Part shown: positions 25,193 through 34,050 of the stretch, in pieces | How the letters are laid out: every line of letters begins with the position of its first letter | Position numbering within the stretch: the first letter of the stretch is position 1 | Source of the DNA: an uncultured Ruminococcus sp. | Lineage (GTDB): Bacteria; Bacillota; Clostridia; Oscillospirales; Acutalibacteraceae | Reading direction: 5' to 3' | NCBI GenBank assembly: GCA_944412525.1 | Contig: CALYBM010000033.1 | Span: 1 to 43,782, forward strand | Length of the DNA stretch: 43,782 nucleotides | Made by a program: the position numbers and the translations under genes | Notes under the pieces: generated by a model | The model's database searches: none | Seen by the model: the letters and a program-made list of their open reading frames with translations, nothing else | What the model was told of the DNA's origin: nothing

Positions 25193-27622
25193 ATGAATAA
25201 AACAAAAAAGGCAGATAAAAAACTACAAAAAAGCATTAAGGCAAACAATGCCAAGGTGCAAACCTTTTTAGAGATAAAGGAGGTAAAAGAAAACTGTTTG
25301 CTGACAACACGGAATGAAGAGCTTTATTTTCTGCAAATCTCACCAAAAAATATTTCAGTCATGTCTAATGCAGGGAAAATAGCTCTCATTTCCGATCTTT
25401 CATCTATAATAAGTAATTTCCCAAAAAGCGAAATTATGTGCCTTAACAGCACACAAAGCTATGAATCTAACAAAAGATATATTAATTCTCTTGCGGAAGA
25501 AGAAACAAATCCTGCTGTTGAATATCTTGACAAAGCGGATGTTGACTTTCTTGACAAAATACGAGTTTCCATGGCTACAAGCCGTACTTTTTTCTTTATA
25601 ATAAGACAAAGTTTAATATCCGACAACGAGCAAAAGCGACTTCAGTACGCATATACGGCCGTGCAAAAATGCAAGGAGCATAATTTTCAGGTAGAAATCA
25701 TAACGAAAGATGCAATAAAAAGGATGCTTGCAATTTACCTTGAACAAAATGTATATCAAGACAATTTACCTGATTATGACGGACAGCAATATACCACGGA
25801 ACTTGAACCCGAAGTTTATGATTTAAAAAATTTTGTGGATATAGTTGCACCGTCAATCATGGACTTTAAACACCCTACATATTACTGTATCGGCAACACT
25901 TACAGAAGGACATGGGCAATACGCGAATATGCAACCGTGACCGAAAAACTTGCTCTGCTTAAAACATTGGGTGAAAAAGACGGAATCACCCTGCACATCT
26001 ACAACAGGATTGTTGCTCCCCTTGAGCAAAATAAAATCTTTAATACGGCATTTAGACGGAACAGGGCAACTCTTTTTAATTCGAGAGATGTTAATGAGCA
26101 GGTACAAGGAAAAGAAAATCTATCAGATATTCAGAAACTCATTTCGGAATCATTCAGAAATAAAGAAGCTTTTTTACATTGTGCTGTCTTCATTGAAATG
26201 ACGGCAAATTCTCTTGATGCTCTTGATGATTTAAGTGTTTTTGTGGAATCTGCTTTGAATGAAGGTAATATAGTACCCGATAAACTGCGTTTACAACAAC
26301 GCGACGGGTTTGTAGCAGCCTCCCCTATAGGATTTAACATATTTAAAAAAGAGTTTGAACGTGTTTTACCGTCATCGAGCGTCGCAAATCTTTTTCCTCT
26401 TTCTTATTCCGGCAAAACCGATGTAAAAGGTTTTTATATCGGAAAAGATGAAAACGGAAGCAATATAATTGTTGATTTTGATAAAAGAGCACCCGATAAA
26501 ACGAACGGTCATATATCAATATTTGGCAACAGCGGTGAGGGTAAATCGTGGCTGATAAAGCTTTTAATATGTATTTTTATACAACAAAGGAAAGCTCTTT
26601 ACTCTCTTGATGTGGACGATGAATATTCATACGAAACAGCAGCACTCGGAGGCACAAACCTTGATATGATGCTTGGTAAGTATTTTATCAATCCTCTTCA
26701 AGTAAAAGTTTTGAAATCAGAAAACGATGAAGAAGACACCGATGCTCCCGATGCTGTTCGCAAAAAAACCGTTTTGTCACAGCATATTGCATATCTATTG
26801 GATTTTTTTAAAGTTTATAAACCTGAAATATCCGACTCTTTGCGTGATATTCTTGAGATAATGCTTGAAGAAACATACAAGCTTTTTCACATTACGGATA
26901 ATACGGACTTTAGCAGCCTCTCCCCTGAAAAGTTCCCCATACTGTCCGACCTGTTTAAAACAGTAGAAACAGAGCTAAATCTTTATGATGATAAAGCACA
27001 TAAGGGCTTGGAAATGGAATATGAAAAAGCGGATTTAAGAAAACTAATGCTTGCTATCAGAAGCATTTGTGTTGGCACCGATTCAAAATTTTTTAACGGT
27101 TTTACAAATATTCCAAACACACAGCATGTCAACTTCTGCATTACCGGATTGCTTGAAACAAATGAAAATCTTAAAAACGCAATGTACTTTAATATATTTT
27201 CTTTTATGCAGCACAAATTTTTCACTGCCGGCAATACGGTAGTCGTCGCCGATGAACTGCACGAAATTATTAAATCCAAAATTGTGGTTACATATATACG
27301 ATCATTTGTAAAGCGTGGCAGAAAAAAGAACAGCGATGTAGTTATTGCATCGCAAAATCTTGATGATTTGATGTTACCGGGCATTATTGAATATACCCGT
27401 CCTCTTTTTGCTATTCCGACTCATTCTTTCCTTGCCTATCCCGGTAAAGTAGATATTAAAACCTTTAAAGAAACGGCGAATATAACAGACACCGAATACA
27501 GTTTAATTGACCGTTCACATCAGGGACATTTTCTTTACTGCTGCGGTTCTGAACGCTACAAGCTTCATGTAATCGCTCCTCCCTATAAAGCGGCTATGTT
27601 CGGTACGGCGGGTGGTCGTTAA
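25193..27622 (+). CDS. virB4: VirB4/TraE-like conjugation ATPase
   Basis: An 809-aa cytoplasmic ATPase. The N-terminal 400 residues are the VirB4 membrane-associated domain (SRTFFFIIRQ). The motor domain has Walker A GNSGEGKS at about 445-452, DVDDEYSYE shortly after, Walker B VVVADELHE near 682-690, and the later SQNLDDLM block. It powers assembly of the secretion channel and pilus-like parts and DNA transfer. The gene overlaps the next by 1 nt, so the T4SS genes form one operon. Confidence 0.92.
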   Translation: MNKTKKADKKLQKSIKANNAKVQTFLEIKEVKENCLLTTRNEELYFLQISPKNISVMSNAGKIALISDLSSIISNFPKSEIMCLNSTQSYESNKRYINSLAEEETNPAVEYLDKADVDFLDKIRVSMATSRTFFFIIRQSLISDNEQKRLQYAYTAVQKCKEHNFQVEIITKDAIKRMLAIYLEQNVYQDNLPDYDGQQYTTELEPEVYDLKNFVDIVAPSIMDFKHPTYYCIGNTYRRTWAIREYATVTEKLALLKTLGEKDGITLHIYNRIVAPLEQNKIFNTAFRRNRATLFNSRDVNEQVQGKENLSDIQKLISESFRNKEAFLHCAVFIEMTANSLDALDDLSVFVESALNEGNIVPDKLRLQQRDGFVAASPIGFNIFKKEFERVLPSSSVANLFPLSYSGKTDVKGFYIGKDENGSNIIVDFDKRAPDKTNGHISIFGNSGEGKSWLIKLLICIFIQQRKALYSLDVDDEYSYETAALGGTNLDMMLGKYFINPLQVKVLKSENDEEDTDAPDAVRKKTVLSQHIAYLLDFFKVYKPEISDSLRDILEIMLEETYKLFHITDNTDFSSLSPEKFPILSDLFKTVETELNLYDDKAHKGLEMEYEKADLRKLMLAIRSICVGTDSKFFNGFTNIPNTQHVNFCITGLLETNENLKNAMYFNIFSFMQHKFFTAGNTVVVADELHEIIKSKIVVTYIRSFVKRGRKKNSDVVIASQNLDDLMLPGIIEYTRPLFAIPTHSFLAYPGKVDIKTFKETANITDTEYSLIDRSHQGHFLYCCGSERYKLHVIAPPYKAAMFGTAGGR

Positions 27623-28968
27623 TGACAACAGCAGCAAAATTTTTTATTATGTTTCTGCAAAATAAAAAAATACGCAATACCTTAATCGGAGTAGTTATTG
27701 GTATTGCGTTGCTTTTTGTAATGCTTATCGGGGGCATTTTCTTTATACAACAGTACAGCAACAGTGCTTCAGGAGCTGCAAATATAGCAGTACGAGAATA
27801 CAATTACTGGCAAAACCACACTCCGACTGACGAGGGACTATCCTGTCAAGGAGAAAAATATTGTACATACTTTAATTCTTCCGTAACCGATTGGTGTTGT
27901 TTTTTCGCAGGATATTGCTACAGAGAGGCTGATATTAATGACAGCGAAAGCGGCTACTCACCTGTAACAAATACTTGGACATCAAACCTTGAGAATATGG
28001 GAAAACTTAAAACCGCAACTTCCGGTTATACTCCGCAAGTTGGTAATCCCGTATTTTTCAACTATGACGGACGTGCTAACTACGATGCTACAAATTTTGT
28101 TGCACATATGGGAATCGTTGTTGATGTAACTGAAGATAGTATAACAGTAATTGCAGGAAATGAGTACAACGGAGAAACTTCAGATTGGGCAAATGTCAGT
28201 TATCTTAATAAGTACACAATATCAAAAGACAATTATACTGTTGCCTGTTACGGAGCTGTTGCCTCGTCTCTCACTGTTTCAACAGGTCTTAATACTACCG
28301 TAAGAAATGTTATAAGTCACAACGAGATCGGAGTTTTGTACGATGAAATAAGCGGAGATAATTACGGTTCTGTAATTGCAAACGACAACGGAGCAATTTC
28401 AATCGGTGTTTACGGTTGGCACGGTAACAAAGCTCTCTCACTTCTTCAAAAAGCGTACTACAACAACATTGCACAAATAACATCTGTTGCCACCTCATAC
28501 TCATCAAGCGGGCAATATGTACTCTCGTCTATCAGAGGAAATGCCGATTGGTCGGGCTATATTCCGAATCAAAGTGTATGCAGATGTATAAGAGCTATGT
28601 TGCTGACAGAAGCTGGAAAGCAGGCACAAGATGATACATCTCTTAAAGATGCTCAACAGTATATAGATATATGTATTGATTACGGACTGACTGATAATAA
28701 AACCATTGTTTATTGCTGTGATATTCTTAATCAATGGGGCACCGCATCGTTTAATGCAAATGTTTACGGAAACGGCAGTAACGGAGTTTTGTACGGAGTT
28801 GCTTTAAACGCCTCCCTTGAAGATGTTTATAACTCAAGGCGGGCTTGGAGCGACAGTAATTACAATTATTACAATCGGCGTACATGGACTTACAATTATC
28901 TTAAAGATTTGCCTGATAATTCCTTTTTAAATGTTCCTAACGAAACAACTTTGCAAATTGATAATTAA
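27622..28968 (+). CDS. T4SS cell-wall hydrolase with CHAP domain
   Basis: A 448-aa membrane-anchored hydrolase, the VirB1 counterpart. A transmembrane segment covers about 18-45. A CHAP-type Cys/His amidase domain at about 60-215 has DWCCFFAGYCYR (Cys near 91) and the His of VAHMGIVVDV near 160. A second domain at about 230-420 (NDNGAISIGVYGWHGNKALSLL) resembles a C-terminal module of clostridial lysins and may be a second glycan-cleaving activity; I cannot name its family. It would open the wall for the channel. Its start overlaps the virB4 stop. Confidence 0.8.
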   Translation: MTTAAKFFIMFLQNKKIRNTLIGVVIGIALLFVMLIGGIFFIQQYSNSASGAANIAVREYNYWQNHTPTDEGLSCQGEKYCTYFNSSVTDWCCFFAGYCYREADINDSESGYSPVTNTWTSNLENMGKLKTATSGYTPQVGNPVFFNYDGRANYDATNFVAHMGIVVDVTEDSITVIAGNEYNGETSDWANVSYLNKYTISKDNYTVACYGAVASSLTVSTGLNTTVRNVISHNEIGVLYDEISGDNYGSVIANDNGAISIGVYGWHGNKALSLLQKAYYNNIAQITSVATSYSSSGQYVLSSIRGNADWSGYIPNQSVCRCIRAMLLTEAGKQAQDDTSLKDAQQYIDICIDYGLTDNKTIVYCCDILNQWGTASFNANVYGNGSNGVLYGVALNASLEDVYNSRRAWSDSNYNYYNRRTWTYNYLKDLPDNSFLNVPNETTLQIDN

Positions 28969-28970
28969 TT

Positions 28971-28997
28971 GCAAGTGTCCCTCCGGGGGACACTTGC
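28971..28997. repeat. Dispersed palindrome, copy 5 (27-bp form)
   Basis: Core TGTCCCTCCGGGGGACA at 28976-28992 with GCAAG/CTTGC flanks, between the hydrolase stop and the ribosome site of the next gene. It is inside an apparent operon, so it cannot be a strong terminator here. Confidence 0.88.
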
Positions 28998-29011
28998 GGA
29001 AAGGAAATAAT

Positions 29012-29560
29012 ATGAGAAAAATAATCAGTATTCTATTCGCAATAGTATTAACTGTTTCAGCGTTTATATTGTCGTCCTGCAACAAAGAAATTAATCAAAC
29101 ACCGAATACTGCTGTTGCTACAATTGACACGGCAGTTAATATTAATGATTTGCAATCTGAATTATCAGAGTTAAAGGACGAGTACAACAATATCATAAGA
29201 ATATATGATGATTCACTTGAAAAATCAATTAATACTTACTGCGAAGAATATCTGTCATTTTCAGGGTCAGCCTCAGATAATATTGAAAAAATAAAATACA
29301 TTGTAACGAATAAGTATTACAACGAACTCATATCGCAGACAGGTCATAATAAATCTAACAAGAAGTATGAGCAGTCAACAGGGCTAGATAAGTTGTATTA
29401 TGACAAAAACTTATCACCGTCTGACAATATAGAAATTATTGCTTTATGCAAACAAACCGTAATATATAATAACAATGTGACTACAAATAATGTGATTTAT
29501 ATTTTCGATATGGTCTACGAAAACGATAAATGGATTATAAACAGTACAGAAATAATATAA
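29012..29560 (+). CDS. Hypothetical lipoprotein, 182 aa
   Basis: Unrecognised. A lipoprotein signal ends at FILSSC (Cys near 23). A helical segment follows (LQSELSELKDEYNNIIRIYD), and the C-terminal half has the alternating strands of an NTF2-like or TcpC/VirB8-like fold (VIYIFDMVYENDKWIINSTEI). The fold suggestion is weak. Context within the T4SS operon suggests an extracytoplasmic part of the mating apparatus. AAAGGAAATAAT precedes the ATG. Confidence 0.6.
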   Translation: MRKIISILFAIVLTVSAFILSSCNKEINQTPNTAVATIDTAVNINDLQSELSELKDEYNNIIRIYDDSLEKSINTYCEEYLSFSGSASDNIEKIKYIVTNKYYNELISQTGHNKSNKKYEQSTGLDKLYYDKNLSPSDNIEIIALCKQTVIYNNNVTTNNVIYIFDMVYENDKWIINSTEII

Positions 29561-29576
29561 AAACGAGGTGATAGAT

Positions 29577-29798
29577 ATGCCAAAAAATATACAGCTATTT
29601 AACAGAGATATTCTCTATAATGACTCTTATCCTCTTGATAAACACTTTCAGGCCTGCGTCTCTCTTTCAAGAAAAGCCTTTGAAAATATTGAGGAAATTT
29701 CCAATATAACCAAAATAGGAAAGCGAAGCAATGTAATTGAAAGTGCACTTGAGCATTATGTAGATTCTTTACGCAATGAACTAAGCAATAAAATATAA
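29577..29798 (+). CDS. Small ribbon-helix-helix-like protein, 73 aa
   Basis: A 73-aa protein with the pattern of an RHH/CopG DNA binder: a short strand, then LSRKAFENIEEISNITKIGK and RSNVIESALEHYVDSL, as in relaxosome accessory factors. GAGGTGATAGAT precedes the ATG at 29577. It sits just before a second RHH protein and the relaxase, so it probably binds the oriT region. Confidence 0.55.
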   Translation: MPKNIQLFNRDILYNDSYPLDKHFQACVSLSRKAFENIEEISNITKIGKRSNVIESALEHYVDSLRNELSNKI

Positions 29799-29820
29799 AC
29801 ATCAAAGGAGTGAAACAGCT

Positions 29821-30207
29821 ATGAAAAAAATACAAATTTCCGTACTATTGCCGGACTCTGCCATTGACAAGCTGGAATCTTTACAAAAACTGGAAAAAAC
29901 ATCTTTAAGCAGAAATCAATTAATTGAACAGGCAATTGATTTTTATTACGGATATAAAACATCAGAGCTTAATCAAGGATATTTATGTTCCGTTGTCGGG
30001 CAAAAAATTGAGGGTGCTCTCAGCAGAGTAACAGACCGAACCGCACGCCTGCAATTCAAAGAGGCTGTAGAAATAAACTTGCTTACACGCCTTATTGCAA
30101 GTCAGTTTGATATTGATAAAATGACTTATGAAAAAATGAGAAAAACCGCTGTGGACGATGTTAAATCTACAAAAGGCATTATTAATATTTATGAGGCACA
30201 AAGATAG
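29821..30207 (+). CDS. RHH-domain relaxosome accessory protein (MobC-like)
   Basis: A 128-aa protein. The N-terminal 50 residues are a ribbon-helix-helix (KIQISVLLPDSAIDKLESLQ, then SLSRNQLIEQAIDFYYGY). The C-terminal part is helical (EAVEINLLTRLIASQFDID). Proteins of this kind bind DNA beside oriT and load the relaxase. It is followed by the relaxase gene after 10 nt. AAAGGAGTGAAACAGCT precedes the ATG. Confidence 0.7.
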   Translation: MKKIQISVLLPDSAIDKLESLQKLEKTSLSRNQLIEQAIDFYYGYKTSELNQGYLCSVVGQKIEGALSRVTDRTARLQFKEAVEINLLTRLIASQFDIDKMTYEKMRKTAVDDVKSTKGIINIYEAQR

Positions 30208-30217
30208 GAGGTAACAT

Positions 30218-33082
30218 ATGTCGGGTGCTAGATTTATTATGAACGCACGTTATTTTCACATTGCAAAGCCGGGAGAAAAATTAAGTAAATACGCCTTATC
30301 CTCAGCACAGGTTGCCAAACTTGTAGATTATTGTGCCACTCGTGAAACAGTTTCTTTGAATATTGCAGAAGACAGAAAAGATTTACCTGCAACTAATAAA
30401 CAAATTGATGTTCTTAATCAATTTTTTGATTTGGTGGAAGATTACAAGGATACACTTGAATATGAAGACTATATCAAAGCTCCGACACGGCAAAATGCGT
30501 CGGAGCTTATTTCTCGTCTTTCAGAATTATTATTTTTTAGTAATTCTGAATTTGACGAAGTTTCAAACCTTGTTGAATATGCTGCAAAACGGCCCGGTGT
30601 AGTTAAGGTCGGTGAACACGGTCTGTTCTCATCTTTTGAAAATGTTGACTTACAAAACGCAATGAATGAGCTTTCCATGCATAAGGGAAATATTTGGACT
30701 GAAATTTATTCTTTGCGGCGTGAGGACGCCGACAAACTCGGATATAATTACCAAAAGCCTTGGCGTAATCTGGTTATGGAAAATATTGATAAAATTGCTA
30801 AAGAACATCGAATAAAACCTGAAAATTTGCATTGGTATGCGGCAATGCATAATACGGCACATCACCCGCATATACACCTTTTTGTTTACTCATCAGACCC
30901 GACAGAAGGATTTTTACACAAAAAAAGTATTGAAAATTTAAAATCTGCATTTGCAACAAAAATATTTAAAAATGAGCTTGAAGAAATTTATCCTAAAAAA
31001 GACTATTACAAAAAACAGCTTAATATTGAAACCAAAAACACATTAAATAAACTGCTTTCAAATCCCGAATTATCATTTGAAGATAAAAAGCTAAATGAAA
31101 TTGCAAATAAAATGCTGACACTCTCACAAAGATATATCGGAAAAGCTGTTTATGGCTTTCAACCAAAAGAAATCAAAGAAATTGTAAATGAAATTGAACA
31201 TTCTCTTGTAAGCGGCAATCCTCTGCTTTCTCAGCTTTACGGCGAGTGGTGTAATCAGCAACTTAATATAGAACGCATTTATATAAACAACCCTAATATA
31301 GATTATCCGATTGAAAAAAATCCCACATTTACAACAATAAAAAATACAATTATGAAACAGGCTGAATTATTGAGAAAGAACGGTGCTGTTCCTGAGCTGC
31401 CTAAAATTGATGAAATTATTGATTGTCTTACACCCGACATTTTTGAAAAATCAAGTGTAAAAAACACACATAGCACCCGTAATTCAGTTAACTTCAATAC
31501 CTTTGATTCGTCCGCACAAATTGTTAAAACAACAGCCAATCAAAATTATTATTTAAGACACGATCCTATTCAAAAATATATAAATAAGTACCCCGAACAG
31601 ATTTTTTATTCTGCCGAACCCGAAAACGAAGATATAAAGCAAATATTAAGTACAAATTTAATCTTCAAATCAGATGCAGAAGCGGTTAAAAATTTTAAAT
31701 CACTGTCAATTCTTGCAAATGATTTATCATCAAGAGACGGCGAAATATGCCGTAAACTTGCAGACTGCTACAATTTTGGGCAAGGGTCGGAAAAAGACTT
31801 TTCTCAAGCTGTTCTTTGGTACGGAATTGCCGCAGATGAATTTCAGGACAGTATGGCATCCTACAGACTAGGTCAAATTTATTTGCACGGCAATGAGCAA
31901 ATTGACATTGATAAAAATCTCGGAAATTATTACTGCAAACAGGCTTTTCTATTATTTAGAGATGAAATTAAAAACAGCTCCTTTTTTTATGACTTGGAAA
32001 GTAGTGATACAGATAAACTCTACTATGAAACCAATGTTCCTAAAGAAGAAGCATACAAAGAATACCTAATGGGACATATGTATCTCAAAGGTGAGGGAGT
32101 TGAGCAAGACTATCTCAAATCATATCAGACATTTCTTCTTGCTGCTGAAAACGGATATAAGCACTCAAATTACTATATAGGAAACCAATATTATTATGGG
32201 TTAGGATTTAATCAAGATTATAAAAAAGCTCTTACCTATTATCAAAAAGCAAGTGAAGCAAATGACAGTTATGCCGATTATCGAATTGCAAAAATGTATG
32301 TAAAGGGTGAGGGGGTAAATGTTAATCTGCAAATTGCAGAAGAATATTTACTTAAAGCCTCTGATAAAGTAACTCTTGCAAGCTACGATCTTGCAAAACT
32401 GTATGAAGATAACCCGGAGCTATTTAAGGCAAGTAATAAAACAATCTTTGATTTATACCACAAAGCACTTAATAAGTTGCTTGAACAAGAGCAAAATGCT
32501 CATGACGCATTTACAGAAATGCGTATTGCAAGCATGTATCTTAACGGCAAAGGTACAGAAATAAATGTGCCATATGCTGTAAATTGGCTTGAAAAATCAG
32601 CAGAGCAAGGCAGTCCCGACGCCGCTTATCAGCTCGGTTACATTTATAAATCAGATATTTACGGCGTAAAAAACGATATGCTTTCAAATAAATATTTTTC
32701 GTTTGCTCTTTCAAACTATATCAATGAATTTAACAAGCATCCGTTTGATGCTGAATTAGCTATGCGTATAGGAACTTTTTATAATTACGGATTAGGCGTT
32801 GAACATGATATAGACCGTGCTGTCTTGTGGTACAAGAAAGCTGTTGAGCTTGGTAATAAAAAAGCTCAAGAAAAAATTGACAATGCAAAACAAACTCAAC
32901 AAATGTCTTTTATGTCTGTTGCTACTACAGCCTGTCATTTAGGACGAATACTGAACACAGAAACAATAGCGGCAGCTAAAAACAGATATACATCAGACAG
33001 TAAAATTTTGAGAAAAGAAAAAATACAAAAAATAAATTCAGGTCAAGCTATTTCAGACAGCGGTCAAAGTTACGATTATTAA
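30218..33082 (+). CDS. MobP3-family relaxase with C-terminal Sel1 repeats
   Basis: A 954-aa protein. Residues 1-260 are the relaxase domain of the MobP3 group: EYEDYIKAPTRQNASELI, VGEHGLFSS, WTEIYSLRREDADKLGY, and the metal-binding histidines in HHPHIHLF near 213-218. The middle is a helical linker. From about 510 to 890 it has at least seven Sel1/TPR-like repeats (LADCYNFGQGSEKDFSQAV, MYLKGEGVEQDYLKSYQTF). It nicks oriT and stays bound to the transferred strand; the repeats probably mediate protein contacts. GGAGGTAACAT gives the start. Confidence 0.88.
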   Translation: MSGARFIMNARYFHIAKPGEKLSKYALSSAQVAKLVDYCATRETVSLNIAEDRKDLPATNKQIDVLNQFFDLVEDYKDTLEYEDYIKAPTRQNASELISRLSELLFFSNSEFDEVSNLVEYAAKRPGVVKVGEHGLFSSFENVDLQNAMNELSMHKGNIWTEIYSLRREDADKLGYNYQKPWRNLVMENIDKIAKEHRIKPENLHWYAAMHNTAHHPHIHLFVYSSDPTEGFLHKKSIENLKSAFATKIFKNELEEIYPKKDYYKKQLNIETKNTLNKLLSNPELSFEDKKLNEIANKMLTLSQRYIGKAVYGFQPKEIKEIVNEIEHSLVSGNPLLSQLYGEWCNQQLNIERIYINNPNIDYPIEKNPTFTTIKNTIMKQAELLRKNGAVPELPKIDEIIDCLTPDIFEKSSVKNTHSTRNSVNFNTFDSSAQIVKTTANQNYYLRHDPIQKYINKYPEQIFYSAEPENEDIKQILSTNLIFKSDAEAVKNFKSLSILANDLSSRDGEICRKLADCYNFGQGSEKDFSQAVLWYGIAADEFQDSMASYRLGQIYLHGNEQIDIDKNLGNYYCKQAFLLFRDEIKNSSFFYDLESSDTDKLYYETNVPKEEAYKEYLMGHMYLKGEGVEQDYLKSYQTFLLAAENGYKHSNYYIGNQYYYGLGFNQDYKKALTYYQKASEANDSYADYRIAKMYVKGEGVNVNLQIAEEYLLKASDKVTLASYDLAKLYEDNPELFKASNKTIFDLYHKALNKLLEQEQNAHDAFTEMRIASMYLNGKGTEINVPYAVNWLEKSAEQGSPDAAYQLGYIYKSDIYGVKNDMLSNKYFSFALSNYINEFNKHPFDAELAMRIGTFYNYGLGVEHDIDRAVLWYKKAVELGNKKAQEKIDNAKQTQQMSFMSVATTACHLGRILNTETIAAAKNRYTSDSKILRKEKIQKINSGQAISDSGQSYDY

Positions 33083-33102
33083 GTATTGAGGAGGTTATAT
33101 TT

Positions 33103-34050
33103 ATGTCACAAAAATTCATTCCTTTCACGGATGAAGAACTTTATCAAGCCGCACACAAGGATATAAAACAATATCTCGAGAGTGTTGGAGAAAAGGTTTT
33201 ACACAGCGGAACAGAATATATGTGGGCAGCTCACGACAGTGTAAAATTCCGAGGTCATGTTTGGTATCAACATTCGACGGGAGCAAAAGGAACTGCCGTT
33301 AATTTTCTTATGGAATTTTTCGGCTTCTCATTTCAAGATGCAGTAATTACATTGCTCAACGGAAAATACACGGCAACAAGAAATACTCGCCCCGAAGACT
33401 TGTGCGGCAGACAGCACGATGAAAAAAAACATAAAAATCATAAAGTAATTGTTCCGCCTAAAAACTCTGATAACAAACGTCTTTATGCCTATCTGTGTAC
33501 TGCACGGTGTATTGATTCCGAAGTAGTAAAATACTTTACATTAAAAAGGCTTATATATGAAGATAAGTATAATCACAATATAGTTTTTATCGGAAAAGAT
33601 AAAAAAGGAATTATCAGATACGCAGGGCTCAAAGGAACCCTCACAAATAAGCCTTTTAAAGGTGAGATAACCGGAAGCAATAAAAAGTATTGTTTCAGAC
33701 ACATCGGCATTTCAGATACTTTGTATGTATTTGAAGCCTTTATAGATTTATTCAGCTATATTACACTTTTCCATTTGGGCTACAAATGGCATAGTTTTAA
33801 TTACATTGCTCTCGGCGGTCTGTATATTGATGTTTTAAAAAATTTCTTATCAGATTATCCGCATATAAAAAATATTATAATTTGCACCGACAACGATTAT
33901 AACAGCTCAGACGGAATTAACCACGGGCAGGAATTTGCAAAAAAGGTTAAATCACAGTTATCATCTGATTTTGATGTGACAATACACACACCAACGCCCA
34001 AAGACTGGAACGAAGTATTAGTAAAAAGAAAGAAGGCTGGAAACATATGA
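33103..34050 (+). CDS. DUF3991/TOPRIM-domain primase-like protein
   Basis: A 315-aa protein. The N-terminal part is CHC2-like in layout but with few cysteines (KFRGHVWYQHSTGAKGTAVNFLMEFFG). The middle matches DUF3991 (GIIRYAGLKGT). The C-terminal half is a TOPRIM-like fold, with LYVFEAFIDLFSY for the acidic strand and IIICTDNDYNSSDGINHG for the DxD motif, then DWNEVL. Such proteins probably prime the complementary strand after transfer. GAGGAGGTTATATTT precedes the ATG, and its end overlaps virD4 by 4 nt. Confidence 0.8.
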   Translation: MSQKFIPFTDEELYQAAHKDIKQYLESVGEKVLHSGTEYMWAAHDSVKFRGHVWYQHSTGAKGTAVNFLMEFFGFSFQDAVITLLNGKYTATRNTRPEDLCGRQHDEKKHKNHKVIVPPKNSDNKRLYAYLCTARCIDSEVVKYFTLKRLIYEDKYNHNIVFIGKDKKGIIRYAGLKGTLTNKPFKGEITGSNKKYCFRHIGISDTLYVFEAFIDLFSYITLFHLGYKWHSFNYIALGGLYIDVLKNFLSDYPHIKNIIICTDNDYNSSDGINHGQEFAKKVKSQLSSDFDVTIHTPTPKDWNEVLVKRKKAGNI

